Shown piece by piece: positions 47,735-60,640 of a stretch of DNA of 64,000 nt. Position 1 is the stretch's first letter; each line of letters opens with the position of its first letter. The stretch is taken from NCBI GenBank assembly GCA_947311845.1, contig CAMZMU010000034.1, positions 88,438,608 through 88,502,607 on the forward strand. Reading direction: 5' to 3'. Position numbers and translations under genes: made by a program. The stretch comes from Poa pratensis (taxonomy: Eukaryota > Streptophyta > Magnoliopsida > Poales > Poaceae). Below the pieces are notes generated by a model that was not told the DNA's origin, searched no databases, and saw only the letters and a program-made list of their open reading frames with translations.

Positions 47735-48212
47735 ACGAGCAGGAGCGTCACGTTTCGTCGATTGCATGCGTCGTGCGATTTGTTTAGTTGGGAGAAGAAA
47801 AGAAAAGGTGGGCGTTGCTTCGATTCCGTTACGAACGAGATGCGTCTCGAAGCGAGAAAAAGAAAAGGAGAGACGCACGAGCGGAGCGGAGCGTACGGTG
47901 GTTCTTCAATCTGGCTCGTGCCTCTTTTTTTTTTTTCCTAACCAACAAATTAAGGGAAGGGGCAATCCCGCTCGAGGAGAAAAATCACGCGCGCGGAACG
48001 TACGTGCGCACAAGCGACGGATCGAACCCAGCCGCGCGCGCACGTGAAAGCAAGCAGCAGCAGCAGGGTCCTCCTCGCGCGGATCGGATTCTATTGGTCG
48101 TGGAGAGTCGCTCGGTCGCGTCTCCGACTCCAGCCAGCTGGCAGGGCCTCCTTTCGGTGGCGCGACGGACCAATCCAACCCAGCGACGCCCTCGTGCTGA
48201 CACATCCTATGT
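47735..48212. other. Segment X and duplication junction (U3/U4)
   Basis: Same X segment as 23958-24360, with small indels. The filler copied from patatin exon 1 is cut short here (gccctcgtgctg, then acacatcctat) before patatin exon 2 of copy D. Confidence 0.6.
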
Positions 48213-48831
48213 CGTATGTGGAGACGATGATGGGCTGGAGGAGCCTGACGTCGAAGGTGGGGATGACGACGTCGGTGAGCGTGTCGCACATCCTCGTCTG
48301 GCCCAGCATCTTCCTGATCTTGCCTGCCGCTGTACCGGGGCCGCCTCAACGACGCCATCACAGCCGCTAGTGCGCTCCTCCTGACACAACTAACAGTTCA
48401 ACGATCAATTAATCATATCAATGAGATTGTCCGTCTACACTATTCTTGGACGCGTGATCGATGGAGAGACTCACGTTTGGGGGAAAATGTATGGGCCGTT
48501 ATCGAGGTAGAAGCGGTTGATGTCCTTGGCGGCAAAGAGCGGGCGCCTGTGCTCGCCGGGCGCAGTCAGCATGGCGGTGATGAGGCCGCCGGTGCTCGTC
48601 CCGGCGATGCAGTCGAAGTAGTCCGCCAGCCGCGCGTCCGGCCCGTCGAGCTCCTGCAGCTTGGCTTCGAGGAATGCGAGGATGGTGCCGGGATGAGGCC
48701 ACGGATGCCGCCGCCGTCGATGGTTAGGACCGTCACCTCTGCCCCGGTGCCACTGGCTGGCCGACGACACTGCCTGCCATCGCCCTCGTGCTGCACGACT
48801 CGCAGGGACGCCGGCAAGCGTAGCTCGCCAT
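48213..48831 (-). pseudogene. Patatin-like pseudogene, copy D (exons 1-2 only)
   Basis: ATG at 48831. Exon 1 has two single-base deletions, near 48736 (valine before the oxyanion loop) and near 48689 (LIPGT), which together do not restore the frame. The GTSTGG motif itself is unmutated. Exon 2 has the same 11-bp deletion as copy B, and the junction has removed the exon-2 donor GT (gac is followed by atagg). Exons 3-4 are absent. Non-functional. Confidence 0.9.
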
Positions 48832-50780
48832 CCATGCATGTATCCCACCGCGCTCGTGCCTCCGATCAACCGTGTTCCAAACCAACTTACGGTACCTCGG
48901 CCGGCAAGCAAGAAGAAGGAAAAGAACGGGCGATAAATTTGATCTTGTTTAAGAGGTTAACTGGACCGATCGATATCAATAATCATTGATTGATTGCTAT
49001 TGAGATCAGGGACGAGCGAGTGGCTGCAATGTTGCTGCGCTGCCCCTATTTTTGGATTGACGGAGAGGGCAAAGTGTCGCACGGAAAAAAACTTCAAATG
49101 GTTTAGCTGAAAACATGCAGTACAAGAAGGAACACGGGACATGTGGCTCTGGTTCCCAGTGGCAGTTACGCATTTCGCGACATGCATGCTGCTGCCTTCT
49201 CAACCGGTGGCTCACAGCACCTCTGTAAACGAGACTACCAAAATATAAAAAATCTCAACAACATAAAACAAGACCCGATATAGACAGTATTCTAAAAACT
49301 GCCAAAGTCATGAAAAAGAGCCAAGCCCTAAGTTCCCAGAAGCATAGCAACAAGCTTGGATCATTCGGTGCGACAAAATTGTTAAAACAGTTTGTTGTTC
49401 GCTGTTAAATATATATTCCTTATAAGAAAATACACTTTCAAATAGCTACTTGCCTTCTAAATAGGTTGTCTTTTACGATATAATTATCATCACCCCTCCG
49501 AGTATGTCCTATACAACAAATTCTGTACTACTTACCGTAACTATAGTTGGTATGAAAAATAAGCAACAACATTAAATCTTAATTTACCAAGAACTCTGTC
49601 TTGAAAGATCACATCAGATTAAGAAAATCTGCTCGAGTGCATTCGACTGAGCAAAATAGTCACCGCCAATATAAAGTTTAGAGCTAACAGTCCTCCCTAC
49701 TTAGATCAGGCAGTACATGTAGTATCAAATTACAACACAAATGCTTGCACAAAATTGTCAAAAGGAAAGCAAGAGGATTGATGAAGAACAAAAGGATTGC
49801 CGATGGCAACGCACGTAGGAGCCTCTGGAATATTGCAAATTTGCAATACAAAATTCCATCGGTCAAACATTTTACAGATTGGAGACAAGTGCTCAGGTAT
49901 TCAAAAGAAAGGTAGAAATAAGATAAGATGATGCTGCTCGCCTTTGTCCTTGCATTGCTGAACTTATTGTTTGTTACAAGGAAAATGTAAATAAGAGCCT
50001 CAAGATATGATTATGAATTCAAATAGAGCAAGAGAATGAAGAGATATACATGCAAATTCCAAGTAACCCATTATAGACAGTCCCCTGATTCCAGGTGAAC
50101 GATATCTTAAATACTATCCTAGGGTACCAAGCCCATGCGTTCGATCTCGGAAATGCTCTTGAATGCAAAGATTAACAGAAGACCTCATGCAACAGTCCTA
50201 ATTTGCAATAATTCACTCACATAAGCAAGCATACAAATTTAGATACAATCAACCATGCAGTAAGACAACAAATGGATCGTCTAGTTATAACCTTTGTGCA
50301 GCGTTTTTGCCCTGCTTCCTGTTAATTAACTTGTGCCAAGAGGACAAGTAGATAAATTCACCCGATTGTACCTGCAGATTGGCATATGGAGATAATTGGG
50401 CTGCTTGATTAGTTCAAGGGAAACAGAATAAAGATCAAGGCGAAGACGTCCAGAGGCACCGCCAAGGGAAGCAATAGTTTGACTTTTCCATATAGAAATA
50501 TGAACAAATTTCCACCATATACAGATAGGCTCCAATTTCCATAATAAAATTAATTTCTCCACTGCCAACAGAGCAAAGGCGAATTTCCATACATAAGTAG
50601 TACTTTACCGCATAGGCATTTCCAAGGGAAAGCACATAAAAGCTTCAACGCTTAGTCTCCTATATATGCCATGGCAGTTTCATTTGACATCTCTTGGGAT
50701 AATGGATGCCTAAAACCAAAACAACATGCTCTTGCAGTAAGCAATGGGTTCATCAGCAAAAAGGGTCATCGACCATGAGA
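48832..50780. other. Spacer between patatin D and the U4 F-box gene
   Basis: No gene seen. From about 49260 it is near-identical to 11300-12822 in U1. Confidence 0.6.
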
Positions 50781-51122
50781 TTAGAAGCTTTCACGGGGCA
50801 CCCGTAATTCCTCCCCTTTAGGCAACACCAGCAAAACTTTAGAGGTCCATGCTCGAAACCATGGACACTCCAATTTGTCTATCATCTCATTTACCTCGTC
50901 CGCCGAAAGAACTTTTTCCCTGGACGACACAAACAGCAACGCCTTCGCATCCCTGGCAAAAGATTTGAGGAATTCAAATTCGTCTTGATGCCCTCGGAAT
51001 TTATTTGAGACCATCCTCTTGACGTGTGATGTCAAGAATTTAACAGGACTTGCCTCCTGCCAAAACTGAGCATTGTGCTCCCCACTGGGTTCATAGGCAG
51101 TTTGAGATGGATCACTGACAGA
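50781..51122 (-). CDS. Extra terminal FBD-type exon (exon 3b) of the U4 F-box gene
   Basis: Open 113-codon exon with a phase-0 acceptor (aatttgcag) like that of exon 3 (51517-51897), about 400 bp downstream of the latter's stop. It encodes SVSDPSQTAYEPSGEHNAQF and DEVNEMIDKLECPWF, and ends in a different C-terminus (VPRESF). If used instead of exon 3 it would give a 432-aa isoform (271 + 48 + 113). Confidence 0.5.
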   Translation of the reverse strand, partial: SVSDPSQTAYEPSGEHNAQFWQEASPVKFLTSHVKRMVSNKFRGHQDEFEFLKSFARDAKALLFVSSREKVLSADEVNEMIDKLECPWFRAWTSKVLLVLPKGEELRVPRESF

Positions 51123-51516
51123 CTGCAAATTCACACCAGTGAGTGAATAATTCGGTAAAATACATGTCAACCAACCTGTGTATACTCTGATGATAATGAA
51201 CCAAACTGACAGAGGTGACATTCTAAAGAGGCAAGGCAAAATAAAAATGGCATGCTACAAAGCAAAACAGGCACACTACATTCAGAAAGCAGATGGCTAT
51301 TCTATCATCAACACACAAACATTACATAACACTACTCTTCCAGGTAGTTCTGCTAGCTTCAACTCTTAGTCTCCTATACATATTCATGGTAGTTTAAATT
51401 TGACATCCCTTGGGATAATGGATGCCTACAAACTAAACAACATGCTCTTGCAGTAGAAAAGGCAGTGATTCCACAACAAACTAGGATCACGAAACATATA
51501 GCCAGCAATGAGTTCA

Positions 51517-53037
51517 TCAGCAAAAAGGGTCGTTGACGGTGAGATCAAACGCTTTCGAGTAGGACTGTTCATTCTCCACTTTCGGCGACACCCGCAAAAA
51601 TTTAGAGGTCCATGATTGAAACCATGGACACTCCAATTTGTCTATCATCTCATTCACCTCGTCTGTAGAAAGAATTTTTTCCTTGGATGGCACAAGCAGC
51701 AAAGATTGAAGCGCCTTCGCATCCTTTGCAACAAATTTGAGGAATTCAAATTCTTCTTGATGCCCTCGGAATTTGTGAAAGACCATACTCTTTACGTGTG
51801 ATGTCAAGAATTTAACTGGAGTTGCCTCCTGCCAGAACCGAGCATGGTGCTCCCCACTGGGTTCATAGGCAGTTTGAGATGGATCATACATGACAGACTG
51901 CAAATTCACATCAGTGAGTGAATAGTTCAGTAAAATACTAGTAATAACTGATGGCATGATTGCTAAATTACTGACTAAATGAACACCTGGATGTGCAGCG
52001 TGTACACGTTGGGAAAGAATCTGAGCAAGGTGGCCACCATCTTGACCTCCTCTAAGACAGAAAAGTTCACCTTGAGAGCCAATATCTTGACTCCTGGAAC
52101 CACGGTGCTTGGACTTGCCACTGTGTCAGGCTGCAATTAAGAATAGACATCATACTTCGTTAACTGTTAAATTTTCATAGAAACGTTCGTGTTGACAGAG
52201 AGATGGAAAGGAAGGTGTACATACTTTGATGACAGTGTCATTGATCTGCAGCTTGTGAATCCTTGGCTCTATGTAGCCGAGCACCTGCAGATTTGATGTC
52301 GATGCAATCTTGACCCTCACGTGATCATCCGTAACATAATGCCGCATCTTCAACAAGATGAGCCGTTCCAGGAGAGGCTCCTCCACCACCGCGAACTCCT
52401 CCACCCCCACCGGAAAAACTATAGCGCACCGGAGCTTTTGGCTGCGGAGATGGAAGCGCCTTATGCGACAAGCGAGTAGAAGGGTTTCCAAAATGGGGCT
52501 GACAGTGAGCAAGTAGTCGAGGTCTTGGCTGGACATGGCTATGTTCATCATGGTGAGCGTCTGGAGGCAGGGAAATACTACCAGGCTGCTGGAGAGGTGG
52601 TCAGGTAACGTCCAACCGGCCAGGAAGAGTCGCTCGAGCGAGGCACAGCGGAGGATGTCGGCTGGTAGGATGTAGGGGGCGGGAGAGCCGGTGGACGGTT
52701 GAATGGAGAAGGCAAGTGTCTGGATGGCCTTGGCGGCGAGGAGGCGTGACCACTCAGCGAGCTCAGGGGACTGGTTCAAGAACCTGCTGCCGATGAAGAT
52801 GGAGACAGTGGAGAAGGGGCCCGGGTGGTCGGCGAGGACTCGGGCAATGGTGGCGGCGCGGGTGGGCTCGGGGAGGTGTTCATCATCTAGGACGAGCGGG
52901 GTTGAACGCCAGAGGTGGCGCCAGCGGGAGGCGAGAGCGGCGGTGCGGGCGGCCTCCTTGACGGGGATGCGGGAGATTATCTTACCGAGGAGGTCGTCGT
53001 GGAGGTCGCTGATGCGGTCGTCCTCGCCGTGGACCAT
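51517..53037 (-). CDS. F-box/LRR/FBD protein, U4, intact (445 aa, 3 exons)
   Basis: Substrate-receptor type protein of SCF ubiquitin ligases: the F-box binds SKP1 and the repeats bind targets. Exons: 52225-53037 (271 codons), 51987-52130 (48) and 51517-51897 (126 plus stop), all joined in phase 0 with donors GTATGT and GTGTTC and acceptors after TTGCAG. Start: the ATG at 53037 (accATGg) giving [20 protein letters not shown]; an upstream-extended frame is possible but unlike the family. Domains: F-box about residues 9-50 ([20 protein letters not shown], then RWRHLWRST), LRR-like segment about 100-310 (DILRCASLERLFLAGW, LDYLLTVSPILETLLL), and a C-terminal FBD-type region with FWQEATPVKFLTSHVKSMVF. 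Length is typical of grass members. It is the only intact copy of four. Target unknown. Confidence 0.88.
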
Positions 53038-53550
53038 GGTGGGGAGGCGCGGACGGCGGAGAGGGAGCCGGAGAGTTCGGTTACGGAAGGGATACGGGCA
53101 CCACGCTGACCGGCTGAAGGCGGCGGCCGGCGGCGGCGGCGGGGCAGAAGACCTAGCTAGCAGTAGCACGAAAGAGTGGTGGGGGGGAGTCTGGGTGGCG
53201 AGGACGGGAGTCTGGTAGTGGCGAGGGAGTGCCACACACGACTACGGCTACTGAGTTGGGACTTGTGAGGCCCAAGCAAGAACTCCAGACCCAAACGAGC
53301 AAGCAGGCCCAACCCATGATTCAACGGCCCAGAGTTAAGTGGTAACAACCCTCACATGCTCACATATAAAAAATTAATAAATCTAAAAAAACATATAAAA
53401 AATTTAATTTAAATTACAGAAAAAATGTGAACGTTCACAAGGTTTCTACAAAAGTTTTATGTCCAAATTATCCAAACTTGTACCACTAAACTGAGATAGA
53501 TCCACCTTTGCTATTGAGATCTGGTATCGGGTGACTTCATATCAAAACCG
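53038..53550. other. 5' flank of the U4 F-box gene
   Basis: Closely matches 28805-29290. Presumed promoter side; no strong TATA box identified. Confidence 0.5.
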
Positions 53551-54440
53551 AGGAGGTCGTCATGGAAGTCGTTGATGCGGTCATCCTCGTCTTTACTCGT
53601 GGTGGGGAGGCGCGCAGCGGCGAGGGAGCCGGAGGTTCGTTACGGAAGGGGATCCGGACACCACGCGAACGGCGACGGCGGCAGGGAGGGATGCGGCTTC
53701 AGTGACTTCGTGCTTCAAAGTCTAGCGGTGACTTTGACGTCATCTCAGCCCTTCAAACCCCATCCAACAAACAGAAGAGATGCATTTGTCAAACTCAGAA
53801 TTAAAATTGATCAGAAAAATTTGAAAAAATTCAACAAATTGTTATATGATGAAATTACATTCTGAGGAGATTTGAAAATTCGAAAGTATGGTTTTGTTCA
53901 AAATTTGATGTGGAACTTAAAACAAGTTTTATTCATAAACCGTATGCCTGAATTCAACAAAACTTTCCCAGAATGTATATTTCAACATATAACAATAACT
54001 GGAAGTTTTAAAAAAATTATGGATACTTTTAGTTTTGAGTTCATCAAATGCATCTATTTCTATTCGTTGGATTGGTTTTGGAGGGCTGAGATGGCATCAA
54101 AGTCACCGCTAGAGTTTGAATCACGAAGTCACGGAAGCTGCGTCCGGAGGAGAAGACCTAGCGAGCAGTAGCATGAAAGAGTGACTTTTTAGCTTAATTA
54201 ACAAAAGAGTGGTGGGGAGTGGCATTCTGTCAGCCACACTGCTACGGCTAGTCGGCTACTGAGATGGGAAACGAGAAAGCATGCCCAACCCACGATTCGG
54301 CGGCCCAGAGTTGGTTGGTCCAAAACCGTGTCGACAATGGAGCCATACCTTAGAAGAGGGCTTTATCTAAAAAAAGTTGGATCAGGCAGAGGGCGGCGAC
54401 CCTGACATTCAGGGAGAACATCCGAAAAAAAAAAGGTAAG
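53551..54440. repeat. Diverged duplicate of the F-box 5' end, U4
   Basis: Counterpart of 29290-30175 in U2, including the inserted TIR element. Near 54484 it joins the TATA-promoter segment (tcgccaagtcacacg) where U2 continues into further F-box flank. Confidence 0.6.
53696..54138. mobile_element. 443-bp element with long terminal inverted repeats (U4)
   Basis: Same insertion as 29442-29885, flanked by TGCG on both sides. Confidence 0.7.
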
Positions 54441-54534
54441 TGGTATCAACTTTCACATGCTCTCAAAAAAACTCTCACATGCTCTCGCCAAGTCACACGC
54501 GCAACCGCACGCGGCTCTTCTAGTGGTTCCCTTG

Positions 54535-54543
54535 TATTTATAG
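54535..54543 (-). promoter_or_regulatory. TATA box of leftward promoter segment, U4
   Basis: CTATAAATA on the minus strand. Here the segment is about 1.5 kb upstream of the intact F-box gene, separated by the duplicated F-box 5' end. Confidence 0.5.
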
Positions 54544-54963
54544 AGTAGAGGTATGCAGCCCGAGTAGGTTTGGGAGGGAGTGCGGGATGAGAACAAGAGC
54601 TACTCTCATCTCTGTCGTTGCATGTTGGGGCCGGCAAAGAGGTTGGAAGGCTAGGATGTATAGCACCACGGATTGGTGACGTGGTGGCTTTGTCTTGGAA
54701 AACCAATTAAATAACACTGCGGCATACGTTATTTAACCGTGCGGTAGGCCGGTAGCATCCAAGCGGCATGCATACACTAGTTTTCTGGAGCATAGTTATG
54801 GTATTGACTAGTACTAGAAACACGAACCATCTCTCTTACCCGGCACTTACTGGTTTGTTGTTAGATGGTAGGAATTAATTTGGTAGTCCACACTAAACCA
54901 TCGAGAGGGTAACTTTACGCCTACATAAACGTTTCGACAGATCAGAGAGAGCAAATTACTTAC

Positions 54964-56523
54964 TATGGTTTCTCTTTCAACTAATAGTCTTCTGCATGTC
55001 AGATCTACTATGTAAGACAAGAAGAGCTCATCAACCTTCAGCTGATTTCCTTTGTTCCAAATAAGTTTATTCTGCCATGGACAAGCCCGAACCAATTCAG
55101 CTGTATTAGGCTGGAGTATGACAGTTGTGGGCATATGATTTCTCTTGACCACATTTAGTTGTCGCGGGATAGGAATACAACAATGGTACACTTCAAGTGC
55201 CTATTGCGAATCAGTCTTTGAAAGAGCTTAACGCTTTAATAATATGTTGATTCAAAGCGTTTAACTTGTTGGACCTGACCGGAGATAACATACAAAGTTC
55301 AAAAACATTGTTCCAAAGTTGCATCGTGCAATATTAATGTATTTTACAAAGGAACATACGTACATGGCCGAGGTCCAACTGGAAAAGCATCTCTATACGT
55401 ATATAGATAGATAGCTTCATTTACGAGAACCAAAATGAAAGGAATCTACAGCAAAGCACTACACACAATCTGCACGCACTTGAGCTGCTATAATTACTTC
55501 TTCGCCACTGAAACAACAATACCAGCTCCTACCATGCTCAGCTTCAGGGAGACAGCAGTCTCGTGCTGCAACTAGCAGAACCCATGAGCAAGACATTTTT
55601 CCGTTAATCTATGTCAGATACTCCAGGCAAACCACTGCAGCAGACGACCTTCGGCTAACTATCTACTAGTACCGAACCTACTGCCTCATCATTGGTTGAA
55701 GAAATATACAACAAGACGATGTCGACAGCCATGGCTCCCTCCTGGCCAGCATCAACCTCCACTTCTCCTCTTCACGAGCAACACAGCATCAATCTGTACA
55801 CTACTGCACCTTCGCGTCCAACACCAATAAGCTCCTGCAAGACAAGAAACAAAAGAAAGTAAAGTTCACCTCCGCGGCCCGAGAAACAACTGGTCAACAG
55901 AGAAAGTGTACAAGCAAGCATCGACCCGTGCCCAAAAAGAAGTTGAACAAGAAAGACTCGCAGGTAGTGCCAGCCTCCGAGACCAGGGAAGCACCATGAG
56001 CTCCTCGTTGCCGCTCTCATGTACCAGGGAAGAGACATCGATCCCCATCATCATGCACGTAGTTGGCCTGATACTTCCCTTTAAAACAAAATGAACTATT
56101 ATCATGTGGCCGAAATCAAAACATGAAGAGAATTCCCAATATTTGACAACACGTGTTTGCTGGACATTATTGCGAGCCAGAGCTAGACAGCAATGCAATA
56201 TTCTAATTCTGAACAAAGTGAGTGCAGTCCATAGTGAAACAACCTACAGCGGTACAGCCGGCGAATCAAACTGTAAAACAGTGAAAAGTATGGTTCGTTT
56301 CTAAACCCGGGCAGCGTTCTACAGCAAGATTTCTTTGTCCTTCAGCACAAGAATGTGAAGGCAAAGTATAACAGGTCTCACCTGCGGCCTTGTTCCCGTC
56401 GGAGGAGACGGCCTCCATGGCTCGCGTCGCCGGTGTCATGTGCCGCGCCCTCCCAACAGCTGCATTGACCACACATCGAGCTACGGATGCACGCGTGTGA
56501 TTTACATCAGAAACTCGGATCAT
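54964..56523 (-). pseudogene. Unidentified spliced gene remnant, U4, with internal deletion
   Basis: Counterpart of 15346-17646 but about 740 bp shorter. At about 56080 the exon matching 16343-16459 has lost its acceptor and is fused to intron sequence (cttcccttta aaacaaaatg). The exon containing GFSDAQMEEVKQ is gone. The 79-codon exon (54964-55200) remains open. Confidence 0.45.
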
Positions 56524-57228
56524 CCATTCTACTCATCTGCAGAGTATATGAATTTCAGTTAAGAATGTCAAAGGAACAAGCTTTGTAGCATTTTGTAGGT
56601 AATGCAACCAAGATCTATTAGATTAAAACAACTGACTCAACAAGTGATTTGTCGTTCTAACTACGTGAGCTGTAAAACCAGAAGGATACTTTAAAGCAAC
56701 AAGTGGTTGACAAACTATTCGCGTGAGCTGCTGTAATAATACCATTATATCACATCAAAATAGCATGTCAACAAGTAATGGACTTGTAGTTATGAGCAGA
56801 TGAGATATAAAACCAAGAGATTACAGTGGACAACTGGACATGAAAATAAACAAGACGACCCATGTCTAGCTGTTTGCCTAGACAAAACTAATGACGCGGC
56901 ATCCTACTCATCCCTTACCCCATGATTGTGGACCATAAAGTCGAATTCTAGCAGCAATTACTAGTTTATATCAGTACAAGCTATTAAAAAGGATGTGAAC
57001 TTTTTTCATGTGCAACAAAGCCTGGTTGTTGTTCAAAACATGAAGTGAAATCAAATATTTGACAACCACATATTGGCTGGACATGGTTGCAAGCTAGATA
57101 TACACAAGAAAACAGAGGCTCCAGTCCCAAATAAAGTGACTGTGGTCCTAGTAGAGCAAACGTAGAACACCTTGTGAGCCTACAAACGACGGGTCCAATT
57201 GTAGACAGTGAAAAAGATGGTTCTTTTT

Positions 57229-57252
57229 CACACACACACACACACACACACA
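57229..57252. repeat. CA microsatellite, 12 repeats (U4)
   Basis: (CA)12 at the position of the (CA)6 and (CA)9 tracts of U1 and U3. Confidence 0.9.
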
Positions 57253-57518
57253 GGGAGCGTCCTACAGCAAGATCGATTTGTCCAGCAGCACAAGAGTCTG
57301 AAGGCAAGGGATGAGAGGTCTCACCCGCGCCCATGTCCCTCCCGCCGAGGAGACGGCCTCGCGTCGCCGTCATGCCGACGAGCTTCTGGACAGCAGCGTC
57401 AAGGTCGCTGTGGTGGGTCTTGGGGGAGTTCAGCGTGAAACTGCCTACATGCAGCCAGACTGCTACTACCTGCTAAGCAATGCCAAGAATGCTGCGGTAC
57501 CACAGAAACTACAGAAAC

Positions 57519-58443
57519 CTCAGATGGGTGACGCTCCAGATTCATGCCGGTATCATGCATTGCAACAGGTTGCTCGACAGATCCCTGCATTTAGGACACA
57601 CATCAGAACAACAAACAACCCATTGGGAGTAAGAAACGAAAGAAGAACATGGGCATCCAGGAACCTACAGGACGGTGAGGTGGACGAGCCCACCGAACTC
57701 CAGCACGATGCCCCCTTGCAGGTAGCTGAACAAATAGACAAGCGAGCACTCACATTCATCAGACATGTACTAGTTCAGATAAAATGAAATGAGCTAGTAT
57801 GGTATAAATAAGATGAGAAAATGCTAAGAGTAGCATACATTGCTCTGAGATGGGTGTTGTTCTTGATTTCCACGGGGACGTTGTCATGTCATGCAGAGCT
57901 CCGAACAAAAAAAATGGGGAAAAGGGAACTGCAGATTGCTGCATACACGGAAGATTTCTGCAAGGGAGAAACACACAGATTATTCAATCATTTAAACACA
58001 ACCAAACAAGAATCCAATCTTGGGGCAAGCTAAGCAAAGAGGGTAATCTAATCTGATGGAAAATGAAGGGAGAGGAGAGTGAACATACATGGGCTGGACG
58101 CAGAGGTCGGGGAAGGATCAGGAGATGCCATCCAGCCGCAGGGGTCGCCGTCCACATCCGCCTAGCCGTGGCGCTGAAGGCCCGACCGGCCATCAGCCCC
58201 CACCGTCGTCGGCGACCACGGCGCGGAGGAGAGGGCCAAGGGCGGCGCCGTGGAGCGCATCTCGTTCTTGGAGGTGTCGATGTTGGCCCAGGACCCGCGC
58301 ACGGCCACGACCGTGGCTGCACTCGACCAGCTTCTCAACGCCCGGCCAGGACCACGAGGACGCGCGGGTAGCAGCCTCAACACCGGCGGCCTCCTAGCCC
58401 TAGCGCCCCTCCGCCAATTTCAGCAGCCACCGCCATGCCCTTG
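57519..58443 (-). pseudogene. LRR receptor-like kinase N-terminal pseudogene, U4
   Basis: Same four exon remnants and the same exon-4 stop as in U1 and U3. In addition about 40 bp are missing from exon 1 near 58180, removing the DALALLDLKL part of the N-terminal cap. Confidence 0.75.
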
Positions 58444-58449
58444 CATCTG

Positions 58450-59354
58450 AGTTAGGGTTGGTGGTGGGGCGGCGATTCGGCGGTTCCACACCGTGTAATC
58501 GGGGCAGGGGGAGGATCTGGTGCGGGGGCGGTGGTCTGCACGCGGGGAGGTGGCCGGATTCGACCGGCGAGGAGGCGGCGGAAAAGGGGGATCTGGAGGT
58601 GGATGGAAGAAGAGATGGTTGGTGGAGGAGGCTGCGTGAGGGGTTTGGTTTGGAGTTCGGACCCAGCATTTTGTCCAGAATTTTGTCTACCAAATTTCCC
58701 GCTCGACGCAAAACGAAAATTTTGATTTCCAAATCAAATCTAAGTGGCGGGCGAGGCTCTTCCGACATTCGGTTTTGGCGGGCTCTTCCGAAATCCTATT
58801 TCCGGCCTAACTCACCCGCCCACTTTCCACGGTGTGATTACATTTACATATACCACCTCCGTTCCAAAAATATAAGTGGCGGGCGAGCCTCTTCCGAGTA
58901 ATGTTTTAGTTTAACTTCAATGCTCACGTGGACGTACAACACACACAGTGGACCGTGCTATACTAACCGTACATAAGCTCGAAGACGAGTATTGCCTTTC
59001 ATTCCATTTGCCATTTGACATGCTCGCATAGACTTATCTTATATAAACTAGGTTCTGGTAAGCGACGATTATTACACACAATTTAAAAAGTTACCGTCCA
59101 CCGATCTACCATCGCAAGATAGGTAAAAGCTATCAATTCATGTATAGAATAAGAGCTTGCGGCATACTTTTTATTCTCGTGTCGGCAAACACGCGTGGTA
59201 TACATACATACGATTTATTTGCAATATTATAGTCATTTTATGCATGTAAAATTATATTGCGTGCCTATTAAAAGATTCAATATTTTAGTCTTACTAATGT
59301 CTGCTTAGATAATCACCAGTCGCAAATTTTGGTCAAGAAAACCGGAGAAATACA
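58450..59354. other. Intergenic, U4
   Basis: Counterpart of 19600-20535; no gene seen. Confidence 0.5.
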
Positions 59355-60175
59355 TGTGTTGAAAACGGGCGGGAAACCTCCAAGTATTTTACAAATGTTG
59401 AAAGACTTGACATTTTTTTCTTACATACTAGATAATGGCTACATAGATTATCACTTGTAGTTAAGGTTGCATGGGCGAGAAACCCATAAAGCATGTATGT
59501 TGAAAACAGGTGGGAAAGCTCCCAAATCTCACTGGCGGGAAAATTGTCAATCATTTTAAAAGGCGGTAAAACCGCCAAATCAAAGACGCGGCGGGGGGGG
59601 GGGAGCTACCAAATATAAAACTGGCAGGAAAATGCTAAAACAAAAATCACGCAAAATTTCAATTAAAAACGGGCAGAAAAACTCCCAAACCAAAAAGGGG
59701 GAAACCAAAAATAGTCGGAAAACAGTCAACGAAAATAGGCGGGAATAGTCCAGAAAAATAGAGGACGAGCGAGAAACCTTCAAACCAACTCCCAAAAACA
59801 GACAAAACAAAAAAAGCGAAAAAAACTCCCAAAACGGAAAACAAACTTGGAACCTATCGTGACAACTTCCAAAACGGAAGCGGGGGAAATCCTACCAAAC
59901 CAAACATAGGCGGGAAAATATAAGAAGTGCCGGATCAAAAATGGGCGGGGAGACTCTACCAAAACGTAAAAAGGGCTAAATTGCCAAAACAAAAAATCGA
60001 GCATGAAAACTACCGTAAGAACTGCAAATCAAAAATGGGCAGGAAAACTACCAAATAAAAAATAGAGGGAACCGCCAAATAAAAAACAGGCGGGAAAATG
60101 AAACTCAAAATAGGGGGTAAAGTACTAAATCAAATACGGGTGCGATAACAGCCAAAACAAAAGGCAAGCTAGAAA
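59355..60175. repeat. Minisatellite with E2F-like motifs, U4
   Basis: Four exact GGCGGGAAA motifs at 59368-59376, 59534-59542, 59909-59917 and 60089-60097, plus near matches (ggtgggaaa, ggcggtaaa). Confidence 0.6.
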
Positions 60176-60431
60176 TCGCTAAGACTTTGCATTCATGTTG
60201 AAGAAATTGATATTATATTCTTTTAAATTAGATCAAAACCAGTTACGATTTTTTTGGACAGGACATCCCCAAAGGTGTGGTGAAAATACCCTACCGCCAA
60301 ACATGATTAGTACAAAAAGGCAAACTCCCAAAAGTTACCACTCACTAAAGAAGATATTGATGGTGAAATCTCCAGGCACTTAGGTATACAAAACACACCG
60401 CCACGGCGACGAGATGGCACATAAAATGATA

Positions 60432-60640
60432 CTCCCTCCGTTTCTTGATATAAGGTGTGTAAGTTTTTGAGAATTTTTTCAAAATATAAGGTGTATTGCC
60501 ATTTATGGACAATTTTACTCATCAAAAAATGAGCCACAAACTAGAATAGAGAAAATGAGTCTACCGCATGTAAAACACCGACGTCTCAATATTCGTGCCA
60601 AAACCTTAGACACCTTATGTCAAGGAACGAAAGGACTAAG
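60432..60640. mobile_element. Stowaway-type MITE, U4
   Basis: Counterpart of 21519-21726, TA at 60430-60431 and 60641-60642. Confidence 0.85.

Noticed and set aside
47788..48384. 198-codon plus-strand open frame across segment X and patatin D
   Set aside because: It spans the duplication junction and the antisense of a pseudogene exon; no domain and low-complexity composition.
52703..53218. 171-codon plus-strand open frame over the F-box gene
   Set aside because: It is the complement of the intact F-box exon 1 and reads as an Arg-rich shadow; the minus-strand gene has the domain and splice sites.
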